This document shows, piece after piece, positions 35,554-44,730 of a DNA stretch of 64,000 nt (position 1 is the stretch's first letter; every line of letters starts with the position of its first letter). Below the pieces are notes generated by a model. The model saw only the letters and a list, made by a program, of their open reading frames with translations, did no database searches and was not told the DNA's origin. This DNA is from JAJEBT01 sp965221485. Its GTDB lineage: Bacteria; Pseudomonadota; Alphaproteobacteria; MPNO01; UBA830. The translations under genes and the position numbers were made by a program. The stretch spans positions 3,038,001 to 3,102,000 of the forward strand of contig OZ244893.1 in NCBI GenBank assembly GCA_965221485.1, in the 5' to 3' direction.

Positions 35554-36384
35554 ATGGTTCCGCCAGCGGAATCCGGCGCAAGCGCCGGCGAACTTGACTA
35601 CCACGGACACAAACATCCGTATCACCTGGTCACACCGAGCCCGTGGCCCGCAATTGGTGCCGTTTCGGCAGGCGTGCTCACCGTCGGTGCGGTGCTTTAC
35701 ATGCACGCGGATATCACATGGATCATGATCCTCGGGCTGCTCGGTATTCTGGGCACGATGGCAGGATGGTTCTGGGATGTGGTGAAGGAAGCGGAATTCG
35801 AGGGCTACCACAATCCGGTTGTTCAGGTCGGCATGCGTTATGGCATGGCCCTGTTCATCGCGTCCGAGGTGATGTTCTTCGTCGCGTGGTTCTGGGCCTA
35901 TTTCAACGCGGCCCTGTTCCCCACGGCCCAGATTGAAGGCGTGTGGCCGCCGCCCGGCGTGTCGACGTTCGACCCCTGGGATCTGCCGTTTCTCAACACA
36001 TTGATATTGCTGATGTCAGGCGTGACTGTTACCTGGGCTCACCATGCACTTCGCGAAGGCAACCGCCAGCATCTGATACAGGGGCTGGCCCTGACAATCT
36101 TTCTCGGAGTCTGCTTCACCTGTGTTCAGGTCTATGAATACAGTCATGCAGCCTTCGGTTTCCGGGAGGGGATTTATCCGTCCACATTCTACATGGCCAC
36201 CGGATTCCATGGCTTTCACGTGCTGGTGGGAACGATCTTTCTGATCGTGTGCTTTTTCCGTGCACGGGCCGGACATTTTCGCGAGGATCATCATTTCGGA
36301 TTCGAAGCTGCGGCCTGGTACTGGCATTTTGTGGACGTGGTGTGGCTGTTTCTGTTCTGTTGCATTTATTGGTGGGGGCGCTAG
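35554..36384 (+). CDS. ctaE: Cytochrome c oxidase subunit III
   Basis: Seven-helix subunit that stabilises subunit I and modulates proton uptake. The 276-residue protein has HKHPYHLVTPSPWP at the start, ALFIASEVMFFVAWFWAYFNAAL (with the conserved Glu), EGVWPPPG, SGVTVTWAHHAL, YPSTFYMATGFHGFHVLVGT and a C-terminal WYWHFVDVVWLFLF. These match mitochondrial-type subunit III. The next recognisable frame downstream is the eroded DUF983 gene. Confidence 0.97.
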   Translation: MVPPAESGASAGELDYHGHKHPYHLVTPSPWPAIGAVSAGVLTVGAVLYMHADITWIMILGLLGILGTMAGWFWDVVKEAEFEGYHNPVVQVGMRYGMALFIASEVMFFVAWFWAYFNAALFPTAQIEGVWPPPGVSTFDPWDLPFLNTLILLMSGVTVTWAHHALREGNRQHLIQGLALTIFLGVCFTCVQVYEYSHAAFGFREGIYPSTFYMATGFHGFHVLVGTIFLIVCFFRARAGHFREDHHFGFEAAAWYWHFVDVVWLFLFCCIYWWGR

Positions 36385-36423
36385 GACAAAGGATCCCATT
36401 GCCATCCACGCGCCAGCACAGCC

Positions 36424-36786
36424 ATGGGAACCTCGGGTTCACGGCCGGAGCAGGTTGTGGTCCCGACGGGGTCGCATTGCGGTTGTCCGCGTTGCGGGCA
36501 AGAGAGATGGCGCAAGTTCCACCGCCCGTCAGCAAGAATCTGTTGCAGCGCCAGCGACCCTGACCCTTCAAAACTTGATGCAAGTGATGGGCCAGCATTC
36601 CGCGCGATGGTGTTGCGGCACACCGGACTCCATTGGACGATGCTGAAGGCGGATTTCCGCTGCCCCGGCCTTGCCCGCAAGAAGCTTCCCGTCATTACGG
36701 TCGCTGCAGGCACGCTCGTGTACAGCAGGTGCGGGATTGGCCAGGCCCCTGTATCACCGAGCCGCTGTTTTCAGACACTTCAATGA
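36424..36786 (+). pseudogene. Eroded DUF983-family protein in the oxidase operon
   Basis: A 120-codon frame lies where alphaproteobacteria normally carry DUF983 between ctaE and surf1. Codons 19-27 give HCGCPRCGQ, matching the first zinc-finger-like half of DUF983 (R-C-P-R-C-G). Then comes ICCSASDPDPSKLDASDGPAF, close to the family C-x-x-C-G-L-D...D-x-G-D-G-P-A-V-F, with the second Cys of the pair replaced by Ser. The two hydrophobic helices expected after it are largely lost: RHTGLHWTMLKADFRCPG is polar. The frame nevertheless stays open and its TGA overlaps the surf1 ATG (ATGA). It may be a decaying gene kept open for translational coupling, or a strongly diverged protein. Type and function are uncertain. 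Confidence 0.55.
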
Positions 36787-37502
36787 GGGTATTGTCCGTC
36801 CGCTGGCGCAGTCTCGATATCCGGTTGACCCTGTGCGCCATCCCCGTTTTCGCAATTCTGATGGGGCTGGGCTGGTGGCAGGTTGAACGTCTGCAATGGA
36901 AGGAGGCGTTGATTGCCGGTCGCGCAGCCGGCTATGAGGCACCACCGCTTGCGATTCGCGACATCCGGGTTGACGCCTGGAAAGAGCATGAACATCGCCG
37001 GGTGGTTGTGCATGGCCGGTTTCTCCATGACCACGAGATGCTGCTGTTCAACCGGCAGCAAAACGGACAAAGCGGATTCGGGCTGATCACACCGATGCAG
37101 CTGCAGAACGGCCGCACGGTGCTGGTCGATCGCGGATGGGTGCCGCGGGACTGGGAACAGCGGAACGCAACGGCCTACCGTCCTGCCGGTCTGATCGAGG
37201 CAACGGGAGTGCTGCGGGCGGGCGGGAGACCCAATCGCTGGGTGCCTCCGAATGAACCCTCATCGGGACAGTGGTTTCATACCGATGCGGAACAAATGGC
37301 CGCGGCGGCAGGCCTGACAGATCCGCTTCCCTATATCGTCAGGCTGGTGCCGTCTGATACCCGGGCCCCATTTTATCCGAGGCCCGCCCCGGGAGTTGCG
37401 GCGCTCTCAAACCGTCATCTGGAGTACGCTGTGACCTGGTTTGGGCTGGCAGCTGTCCTGATAGTCATTTGCGTCCTCTATCACGTCCGGAAACCGGAAT
37501 AG
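36783..37502 (+). CDS. SURF1-family cytochrome oxidase assembly protein
   Basis: Inner-membrane assembly factor that helps insert heme a into the oxidase. The 239-residue protein has the usual hairpin topology: an N-terminal helix (about 16-31, LTLCAIPVFAILMGLGWWQVERLQWK) and a C-terminal helix (about 216-235). LLFNRQQNGQSGFGLITPMQL and VLVDRGWVPRDW are family motifs, and NRHLEYAVTWFGLA precedes the last helix. ATG at 36783 starts MRVLSVRW; an in-frame ATG at 36633 is within the DUF983 region. The M32 gene follows after 9 bp. Confidence 0.92.
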   Translation: MRVLSVRWRSLDIRLTLCAIPVFAILMGLGWWQVERLQWKEALIAGRAAGYEAPPLAIRDIRVDAWKEHEHRRVVVHGRFLHDHEMLLFNRQQNGQSGFGLITPMQLQNGRTVLVDRGWVPRDWEQRNATAYRPAGLIEATGVLRAGGRPNRWVPPNEPSSGQWFHTDAEQMAAAAGLTDPLPYIVRLVPSDTRAPFYPRPAPGVAALSNRHLEYAVTWFGLAAVLIVICVLYHVRKPE

Positions 37503-37511
37503 GACCGTCAA

Positions 37512-38999
37512 TTGGACAGCTATCAGTCACTTGAAACCCGTTTTCGCCGCGTGACCGCCCTCCAGAATGCTGTCGCGATGCTGCACTGGGACAAGGCCGC
37601 CATGATGCCGGAAGGCGGTGCAGAAGCACGAGCAGAACAGCTGGCGGCACTGAACGTTACGGTTCACGAAATGATGACGGATCCGGTGCTAGGTGACTGG
37701 CTGGATGAAGCGGAACAGTCTCCACCCGAAGATATCTGGCGCCGCTCCAATCTTCGGGAAATGCGGCGCCTCTGGATCCACAAGGCCGCGATTGACGCGC
37801 GGCTTGTGGAGGCCCGTACCCGGGCTGTTTCAGCCTGTGAAGCCGAATGGCGGACCGCCCGGTCCGAGAATGACTTCAGACGGGTTGCCCCTTACCTTGA
37901 CGAACTGCTGGCCCTCACACGGGAGACTGCGGCGAGCAAGGCGGAACGGCTCGGTTGCGAGCCCTATGAAGCATTGCTGGATTCCTTTGAACCGGGAGCC
38001 CGGATCGACGGAATCGAGCGGCTGTTCCGCGATCTCGGCACATTCCTCCCCGGTTTTCTCGATCGGGTACTGTCGCAGCAGTCCGGACAGGAGCAGGGCG
38101 CTATGCCGGACGGCCCGTTCCCGGTGCGGAAGCAACAGAAACTTGCAACCCGGCTTATGGCCGTGTTTGGCTTTGACTTCGGGCGCGGCCGCCTTGATTG
38201 CAGCATTCATCCCTTCTGTGGCGGCGTCCCGGATGATGTCCGTATCACCACCCGCTACAACGAGGACGATTTCTCGCAGGCGCTGATGGGGATCCTGCAC
38301 GAGACAGGTCACGCGCTGTATGAAATGGGTCTTCCCGTCGAATGGAGATATCAGCCGGTGGGAACGGCGCGCGGCATGGTGATGCACGAGAGTCAGTCCC
38401 TGTTGATAGAGATGCAGGTGTGCCGGAGCCGTGCCTTTCTGGGTTATGCCGCACCATTGATCCGGAGAGAGTTGAACGGTCGCGGCCCGGGCTGGGATGC
38501 GGACAGTCTCTATCGCCGTTCCACAAAAGTGGAACGGGGCTTCATCCGGGTCGACGCGGACGAGGTAACCTACCCCTTTCACGTTCTCCTGCGGTACCGG
38601 CTGGAACGAGCCATGATCGAAGGTGATCTGGCGGTCGTCGACCTCCCTGATGCATGGAATGAAGGTATGGAATCCTCTCTTGGCATTCGCCCCCCTGATG
38701 ATCTCCTGGGATGTCTTCAGGACATTCATTGGTATGACGGGGCCTGGGGTTATTTTCCGACCTATACGATGGGTGCTCTTGCAGCCGCTCAGCTGTTCGA
38801 ATCCGCGCTTTCAGACATCCCGGAATTATGGGAAAGGATTGCAACCGGAGAAATTTGGTCCCTTGTCACTTGGCTGCAGGAGCATGTGCATGCCCGCGGT
38901 TCGGTATGTTCAACGAATGAACTGCTTGAGGCGGCCACGGGCCGTCCACTCGGAACGGACTCATTCAAGCGCCATCTGGAAAGGCGTTACGCGACGTGA
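37512..38999 (+). CDS. Carboxypeptidase M32 (Taq-like metallocarboxypeptidase)
   Basis: Cytoplasmic zinc carboxypeptidase that removes C-terminal amino acids. At 495 residues it has the family length. It begins with LETRFRRVTALQNAVAMLHWDKAAMMP, including the N-terminal D-W-D/H-W-D signature. The zinc motif HETGH is at 263-267, with Glu293 (in MVMHESQSL) as the third ligand. The DVRITTRYNEDDF and TYTMGALAAAQLF segments are also conserved. The start codon is TTG at 37512. It lies 9 bp after surf1 and probably shares its transcript, although its role is unrelated. Confidence 0.93.
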   Translation: MDSYQSLETRFRRVTALQNAVAMLHWDKAAMMPEGGAEARAEQLAALNVTVHEMMTDPVLGDWLDEAEQSPPEDIWRRSNLREMRRLWIHKAAIDARLVEARTRAVSACEAEWRTARSENDFRRVAPYLDELLALTRETAASKAERLGCEPYEALLDSFEPGARIDGIERLFRDLGTFLPGFLDRVLSQQSGQEQGAMPDGPFPVRKQQKLATRLMAVFGFDFGRGRLDCSIHPFCGGVPDDVRITTRYNEDDFSQALMGILHETGHALYEMGLPVEWRYQPVGTARGMVMHESQSLLIEMQVCRSRAFLGYAAPLIRRELNGRGPGWDADSLYRRSTKVERGFIRVDADEVTYPFHVLLRYRLERAMIEGDLAVVDLPDAWNEGMESSLGIRPPDDLLGCLQDIHWYDGAWGYFPTYTMGALAAAQLFESALSDIPELWERIATGEIWSLVTWLQEHVHARGSVCSTNELLEAATGRPLGTDSFKRHLERRYAT

Positions 39000-39036
39000 C
39001 CGAAGGGCAAGAAGACCGGACGCAACCAACCTGACA

Positions 39037-39055
39037 GGGGCCACCTGATGGCCCC
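39037..39055 (+). terminator. Hairpin after the oxidase/M32 operon
   Basis: GGGGCCA and TGGCCCC form a perfect 7 bp stem with a CCTGA loop, 38 bp after the M32 stop. No T-run follows, so it may be a weak or Rho-assisted end of the long coxB-to-M32 transcript. Confidence 0.4.
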
Positions 39056-39220
39056 GACTGGACGTGATGGCGGCACCCGGGTTGCCGCTGTGCTCTCTGA
39101 AGGCTTGCAGGTCCTCGGTTGCTGCAGGACTCACGACCTCATTTTATATGGACAGCACCCGCGTGGGCTTGCATACTTGATGCGGTCAACTAATTTCCGG
39201 AAGGATCAGGGAGGAAACAC

Positions 39221-39703
39221 ATGCTGAATTTCAGGATCCGAACCACCCTGATCGGTGTGGTTCTGGCTGCAGGCCTGAGCCTGGGGAGCGTAGCCCATGA
39301 ACTCTCCCCGAGCGACAATCTGCCGCCAATCGTTTATGAGCGCCACGATGCCATGATCGCGCTGGGAAGTGCTATGCGCCAGATCAAGCTCTATGTCGAC
39401 GGGCGAGGATCACAGGAGGCTGCAACGAGGGCCGCAAACACACTCACGGACACAGCGGCGCGGCTCCTTTCGCTCTTCCCCAAGGGCTCGGGCATGGATG
39501 TTCACGACAAATCGGGCTCCAAGCCGGTCATCTGGGAGAAGTGGAACGACTTTCAGGACGCCACCACATCTTTCGGCGCTCGGGCCGAAGCTGTGAAGTC
39601 TGCACTTTCCGGAGAAGATGCTGATGCGCTCCGGGGAGCGTTTGCTGATCTCGGCCGCATCGGTTGCGGCGGCTGTCATCGGGTGTTTCGACAGAAGATG
39701 TAG
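39221..39703 (+). CDS. Cytochrome c' (class II cytochrome c)
   Basis: Periplasmic four-helix heme protein that binds NO/CO and may protect against nitrosative stress. The 160-residue protein has a signal peptide ending near VAHE (25-27). It carries one C-terminal heme motif CGGCH at 149-153, followed by RVFR, the class II arrangement. IVYERHDAMIALGSAMRQIK near the mature start matches the first helix of the family. A strong AGGGAGGAAA site precedes ATG 39221. The gene is convergent with the cytochrome b561 gene 29 bp away; the two proteins often pair in proteobacteria. Confidence 0.92.
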   Translation: MLNFRIRTTLIGVVLAAGLSLGSVAHELSPSDNLPPIVYERHDAMIALGSAMRQIKLYVDGRGSQEAATRAANTLTDTAARLLSLFPKGSGMDVHDKSGSKPVIWEKWNDFQDATTSFGARAEAVKSALSGEDADALRGAFADLGRIGCGGCHRVFRQKM

Positions 39704-39732
39704 GGCGGCCTTGATCGCTTCGCCGACCAGGT

Positions 39733-40431
39733 TCAGAACGCGAGCAACGCCACCTCGATTCCTCCCAGCACGACGGCGGCAGCAGCAGCCAGCACCAGAA
39801 CGGCGCGGCCTTTCGAAGACAATCGCGGCGGCGTAACCCGCTCCGAAAACCTGGCGTATCCCGTGATCATCGGGCTGAGGATATTGTCGCGTTTGTAGAG
39901 TATATAAAACAGGATTGCTGCAAGATGCAGCGCCACCAGGACGAGCAGAATATCGGCTGTGATGGCATGCAGGCTCGACGCCTGGCGGGCAGTAGAATAG
40001 TCCACCAGTATCGACAGGGGGCCCTCATGGAGGCCGTCGACATCGGCCGCGAACAGACCCAGCCCTGTCTGTACGAGAAGGGCCGCCAGCATGGTGAGCA
40101 CAGACAGGCTGCCCAGGGGATTATGGCCAATCCAGCGGTGAGGTGAACGTCGGGCCAGGCCTCGAACATAGCCGGCAATAATACGGGGAGAATGAAGAAG
40201 ACTTCCAAGCCTTGATGTCTCGCTGCCGACCAGTCCCCAGATAATCCGGGCGATAACCAGCGTCAGCAGTGCCTGGCCGGCAGGAACATGAACGTCGAAG
40301 CGGCCTTGCGTGCCGCTCATGAAACACACAACGAACAGCACGAGCAGCACCCAGTGAAAAATCCGTGTCGGGAGGTCCCAAATTCTGATGCGCTGCTGGC
40401 CGTCGCCGTCTTTGCTTTGCTCTGTCATCAT
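39733..40431 (-). CDS. Cytochrome b561-family membrane protein
   Basis: A 232-residue di-heme membrane electron carrier. It starts MMTEQSKDGDGQQRIRIWDLPTRIFHW, the last part being the typical WDxPxRxxHW entry to helix 1 with a heme-ligand His. Four hydrophobic helices follow, with further His candidates in PHRWIGHNPLGSL, SSLHAITADILLVLVALHLAAI. A final C-terminal helix (210-232) is extra. ATG at 40431 follows a GAGGGC site. Likely partner is the cytochrome c' encoded convergently 29 bp away; the electron donor is unknown. Confidence 0.9.
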   Translation of the reverse strand: MMTEQSKDGDGQQRIRIWDLPTRIFHWVLLVLFVVCFMSGTQGRFDVHVPAGQALLTLVIARIIWGLVGSETSRLGSLLHSPRIIAGYVRGLARRSPHRWIGHNPLGSLSVLTMLAALLVQTGLGLFAADVDGLHEGPLSILVDYSTARQASSLHAITADILLVLVALHLAAILFYILYKRDNILSPMITGYARFSERVTPPRLSSKGRAVLVLAAAAAVVLGGIEVALLAF

Positions 40432-40835
40432 GCCCTCATTTCCTGACCCGAATAGCCCGTTCCGCCAGGAATGCTGAATCGTCATCAACAGTTTGCCTGT
40501 GCAATTGACCGACACGGGAACTCTTCTGTTTTCTGTTGGCCGATGACAAACTGCAGCAGACTCCCTCCGAAAACAATTCCGTTTTTGTCGATCGGGGTAT
40601 TCTCTGTAGCTCGACACCTTTTGGCCAACGGGAGGCGGTCGCAGGAGACGTCATGCTTTCAAGGGTTCACCAGTTCGTCGACCATGTCTCCGGAGATGTG
40701 GACCATACCCTCCATTTCCTCTCATGATCCTCGCGATCTGCGGGGTGCAGCAGAAAGCGGGATTGCCTATGCTGGAGCCCCACACGACACCAACATCGGC
40801 GGAACGTTGGTGGACCCGAAGGATTGGGCCATCAG
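40432..40835. other. Divergent region between b561 and molybdopterin oxidoreductase genes
   Basis: About 400 bp. A 63-codon plus-strand frame (40536-40727) and a 69-codon frame (40724-40933) have no recognised family and no good ribosome binding site. Promoters of both flanking genes should lie here, but none stands out. Confidence 0.4.
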
Positions 40836-42941
40836 ATGCAACCACAGTACCACAAACGATCCAGTATCTGCCCGCTGGACTGCCCGGATACATGCAGCCT
40901 CTCGGTCCGGACCGACGGAACACGCATTCTTGATATCCGTGGCTCAAAGGCCAACCCCTACACCGCCGGGGTGATCTGCAACAAGGTCGCCCGTTTCTAT
41001 CCGGAATTTGTGCACGGCCCGCAACGCCTCAGCCATCCGTTGAAGCGGAAGGGACCCCGCGGCAGCAATGACTTCGAAGCCATCTCCTGGAACAAGGCCC
41101 TGGATCTGATCCATGCCGGGATCTCGAATGCGATAGAGAGGCATGGTCCGCAGACAGTACTGCCCCTGAATTACGCGGGGCCGCATGGCGAGCTGGCCGG
41201 AGGTTCAATGGACCGCCGTTTTTTCCATCAGCTTGGAGCGTCATTACTTGAGCGCGGCCCGTTATGCGGACTTGTGCGAACCTCCGCCTATGCAAGCCTC
41301 TATGGCGCCGTCCCTGGCATGCCGCCCGAGCAGCTTCGCCATTCCGATCTGATTGTCGTGTGGGGCAACAACGTCACCGTTTCCAACTTGCATCTCGCAC
41401 GGGAAATCAGGGCGGCACGGAACACCAGGGGCGCCCGCCTTATTGTTGTCGATCCAAAACGCACACGTATCGCCGAGCAGGCCGATCTTTTCATCCAGAT
41501 CCGGCCCGGCACCGATGTCGTGTTCGCCCTTGCGATGGCGGCGGAGCTGGAGAGGCGCAATAGCCATGATCACGCCTTTATCGAACAATGGGTGAGCGGC
41601 TACGAGACCTACATGGCCCATGCCCGCACCCATACACCGGAAATGGTGTTGGAGACCTGCGGTATCGACCGGGCCGCCTTCACGACGTTCGCCGAGTGGT
41701 ATGGCAGCGCGAAGACGGTGGGGGTTTCCGTCGGTAACGGAATCGAACGCAGTCGAAGCGGAGGGTCCGGTCTGCGAGCAGCCATGGCACTTCAGGCGCT
41801 CACCGGGAATCATGGCCGGCTGGGCGCAGGTGTGTTCGCCAAACCGGGATACGCGTTTCCGAAAGCAACGAAACGCCTGCAGCGTCCTGACCTCGCTCCG
41901 GACGGGACCAGAACACTCAATATCGTGGATGTTTCCCGACTTCTGCTCGACGAGACCCTGAGCCCTCCGATCACGGCCGTCTTCATCTACAATCACAACC
42001 CGGTGGCAACCCACCCCGATCAGAACCGGATGCGCCGAGCGCTCGCCAGCAAGAACGTGTTTGTTGCAGGCGCTGACGTGGTGATGACCGACTCGATGAA
42101 GTACTGCGATGTCGTACTGCCAGCCGCAAGTCACTTCGAGTACGCGGACATCTACGCTGCCTACGGCCACCGCTATCTGCAAAGAGCGGAAGCAGTGATC
42201 CCGCCGGTCGGTCAGTCGTTGCCGAATACAGAGATCTTTCGGCGTCTTGCAGCCCGGTTCGGTTTTGACGATCCCATCTTCAGGGACTCGGACGAAGTCC
42301 TGATAGACGCGGCGTTCGAAGAAAACGATATCCGGCTCTCCGGACACCTGCCAAGTCAACTCCCGACAGACTCGGCTGTTCCCATGGCCACCGCGGACGG
42401 CGCTGAACCGATCCTGTGCGCAACTCTGCGGCCGGCAACCGCCACGGGCCGCATCGAGCTGTTCAGCCAGGATCTGGAAGATCGCTTCGGATACGGACTG
42501 CCGCGCTATGAGCCGGTCGCCCGGACGTTGCCGTTCACGGTCATCTCTCCGTCCTCGGCGAAGCGCATCAATGCGACTTTCGGAGGGTGTCCATCGTCTT
42601 CAGGTCCGGAAACGATCGAGATTAATCCCGCGGATGCCGACGCCCGCGGAATCCTGGATGGAGACAGGCTCAGGGTTCATAACCAGCGCGGAGAAACGCA
42701 TCTTGTGGCCAAGGTCACAAACGCAGTCTTGCCGGGGGTCCTGTACACTCCGAAGGGAACCTGGCTTGCTTCAAGCCAGACGAACCAGACCATCAACGCC
42801 CTGCTCGACGCCGACCTCCGGACTGATATCGAGAACGGAGCCTGCTGCAATGAGGCGGACTGCGACGTCGCACGGTTGCAGGCCCACGAACCGGAAGGAC
42901 ATCTTACAGGATGGAAATCCGACACCGCTGACAGCCCATGA
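40836..42941 (+). CDS. Molybdopterin oxidoreductase with [4Fe-4S] site
   Basis: A 701-residue DMSO-reductase-superfamily protein. An N-terminal Fe-S motif is visible as CPLDCPDTC then VICNK (C-x3-C-x3-C...C), followed by SHPLKRKGPRGSNDFEAISW, the GGSMDRRFFHQLGASLLERGPLCGLVR block, VVWGNNVTVSN, a VVDPKRT nucleotide loop and the IYNHNPVATHPDQN segment. A C-terminal dinucleotide-binding domain begins near 590 (INPADADARGILDGDRLRV). No signal peptide is visible, so it is probably cytoplasmic. The substrate is unknown; the BisC/FdhF-like group is possible. ATG at 40836 is preferred over a TTG at 40824. Confidence 0.88.
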   Translation: MQPQYHKRSSICPLDCPDTCSLSVRTDGTRILDIRGSKANPYTAGVICNKVARFYPEFVHGPQRLSHPLKRKGPRGSNDFEAISWNKALDLIHAGISNAIERHGPQTVLPLNYAGPHGELAGGSMDRRFFHQLGASLLERGPLCGLVRTSAYASLYGAVPGMPPEQLRHSDLIVVWGNNVTVSNLHLAREIRAARNTRGARLIVVDPKRTRIAEQADLFIQIRPGTDVVFALAMAAELERRNSHDHAFIEQWVSGYETYMAHARTHTPEMVLETCGIDRAAFTTFAEWYGSAKTVGVSVGNGIERSRSGGSGLRAAMALQALTGNHGRLGAGVFAKPGYAFPKATKRLQRPDLAPDGTRTLNIVDVSRLLLDETLSPPITAVFIYNHNPVATHPDQNRMRRALASKNVFVAGADVVMTDSMKYCDVVLPAASHFEYADIYAAYGHRYLQRAEAVIPPVGQSLPNTEIFRRLAARFGFDDPIFRDSDEVLIDAAFEENDIRLSGHLPSQLPTDSAVPMATADGAEPILCATLRPATATGRIELFSQDLEDRFGYGLPRYEPVARTLPFTVISPSSAKRINATFGGCPSSSGPETIEINPADADARGILDGDRLRVHNQRGETHLVAKVTNAVLPGVLYTPKGTWLASSQTNQTINALLDADLRTDIENGACCNEADCDVARLQAHEPEGHLTGWKSDTADSP

Positions 42942-43096
42942 AGCTTCTGAGCGCCGAAGTGAACCGGAGCGTCATTGTGGATCCCACGGTTCAGGGAGGC
43001 GCTGCGGCCGCCACGCGGGGCGACAATTCCCGAACCGCTCACACTCCGGCCTTTCTCGACAGCACCAATCAGCCGCCCGGGGCAGAATTTCACAAA

Positions 43097-43110
43097 CCTT
43101 GTATACAAGG
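43097..43110. promoter_or_regulatory. Perfect 14 bp palindrome, GntR-type operator-like
   Basis: CCTTGTATACAAGG is fully palindromic. Its core TTGTATACAA is the type of site bound by GntR-family (FCD subgroup) repressors. It lies oddly between the 3' ends of two convergent genes (Mo oxidoreductase and MFS), so no obvious promoter depends on it, and no GntR gene is in the window. Chance occurrence is possible. Confidence 0.4.
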
Positions 43111-43223
43111 GTGAGAAGCCTGACCCTTCCGCGACAGCAATTACGGTACAGGACAATATACGCGCGAGCCCGGCATCGGTCCGACGGTCTTCATACCACC
43201 CGCTCGTGGACTGTCTGCACCCT

Positions 43224-44639
43224 TCAAATCCTGACTCCCGGTTTCAACGCATACATGCGAATGACGCAAAGGCTCCCGGCGAGGGCACAAACCGCTCCAA
43301 GGCCGAATACCCACGGAACAACCGCCTGAACAGCGTCCCGACTCGTACCCGCGTCAAGGCCTGCCAGATTGGCAATGAGACCCGCCAGGGCCGCGCCATA
43401 CGCAATGCCAATCGAACGCATCGCCGGTGCGGCTGATGCCGTGATACCGGCCTCTTCCCGGTCCGCTGCTGCGAGTGTCCAAGAGATTGAATGCACGTTG
43501 GTCATTCCCGTGCCGAGTCCTGCAACCGCCATCAGCACCACAACCCCGAGCAAACCAATATCTCCGACCGTGAGGGCAAGAGCGAGCGCTGCCATTCCGC
43601 TGATGGTCAGACCGCTTGCACAGGCCAATTTTGCCCAGCGATCATTCCATCCGGCCGTACTGAGGGACCCCACCGACCAGAAAAGAGAAAACACCGTTGC
43701 AAGATATCCGATCCAGAGAGGATCCAGTCCATAGAGTGTGTTGAGCGCCAAGGGAAGAAACATCGACAGCGGCGTGTAGCTCGCAGAGAGCAGAAGAAAG
43801 ACCCAGTAAGCCGTCCCGACGGGCGCAAAAAGAGACAGGGCCCGGCCCGGGAACAAGCGGTCCTGTCCGCGCCCGTCCAGTCGCAGCGTCTGCCACAGGA
43901 GCAAGACACCCGACAGAAGAAACAGGATCCTGACACTGACCGCTTCGAACTGGCCCGCACAGGCGACCAGCATGACCGACACCGCAAGCAGGAGAAGCCT
44001 GCGGATCTGAAGGCGCTGTTTCGCCCCGATCTTGTCCTCGGGGACAATTCGCCACGCAACCACCACGAACAGAAGCGTCAGCACGCAGGTTGTTGCAAAA
44101 GCCCCCCGCCACCAACCAAGGCTGCCCCAGACGCCTCCAACGACAGGACCTGCAACCGAAGCAATGCTCCAGGTCGTGGTGACCGTAGCAAGAACACGGG
44201 TCCTCAGGCGTCCTGGATAGAATTCGTTGATCAACGCCATGGACTGGGACATCAGGAGCCCGCCTCCGAGCCCCTCGATCAGCCGGAAAAACAGCAGGGT
44301 CGGCATGTTGAGGGATGCCGCGCATCCCGCCGCACCAGCCAGGAAGATGATGCCGCCCGCCACATATCCCGCCCGCCGCCCGAATACCGAGCGGGTATAA
44401 TGGCCGCTCGCGGCTCCCACGATGGTTCCCACCATGTAAAGCATGGTCGTCCATGCATAGAATTCGACCCCACCGATGTCGACAACGACCACCGGCATGA
44501 CAGTCGCGATCACGAAGATATCGATAGCATGCACGCCAATCCCGACATTCAGCAGAATTGTCTGAATGCCGCGGACCCCGCGAAACATCGCGCCCCAGCT
44601 TGTGTCCGGCGCCCCCTCCGATGAAATTTCGTCCGTCAT
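43224..44639 (-). CDS. MFS transporter
   Basis: A 471-residue inner-membrane secondary transporter with about fourteen hydrophobic segments. The first helices start VGIGVHAIDIFVIATVMPVVVVDI, similar to DHA2-type drug exporters. The motif-A-like loop between helices 2 and 3 is ASGHYTRSVFGRRAGY, with the GRR end. RLIEGLGGGLLMSQSMALINEFYPGRLRTRV is the equivalent of motif B/C regions. Substrate unknown. ATG at 44639 (MTDEISSEG) is preferred; an extension to 44681 overlaps the promoter zone. It diverges from the luciferase-like gene 91 bp away. Confidence 0.88.
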   Translation of the reverse strand: MTDEISSEGAPDTSWGAMFRGVRGIQTILLNVGIGVHAIDIFVIATVMPVVVVDIGGVEFYAWTTMLYMVGTIVGAASGHYTRSVFGRRAGYVAGGIIFLAGAAGCAASLNMPTLLFFRLIEGLGGGLLMSQSMALINEFYPGRLRTRVLATVTTTWSIASVAGPVVGGVWGSLGWWRGAFATTCVLTLLFVVVAWRIVPEDKIGAKQRLQIRRLLLLAVSVMLVACAGQFEAVSVRILFLLSGVLLLWQTLRLDGRGQDRLFPGRALSLFAPVGTAYWVFLLLSASYTPLSMFLPLALNTLYGLDPLWIGYLATVFSLFWSVGSLSTAGWNDRWAKLACASGLTISGMAALALALTVGDIGLLGVVVLMAVAGLGTGMTNVHSISWTLAAADREEAGITASAAPAMRSIGIAYGAALAGLIANLAGLDAGTSRDAVQAVVPWVFGLGAVCALAGSLCVIRMYALKPGVRI

Positions 44640-44730
44640 CACTACAATCCAGTCGGGCCACGGGAGAATCCCTAGCATCACCTACCGGTAATTGGTATGC
44701 CTGCACAGGTTTAATCCGTGTCGGACCAAC

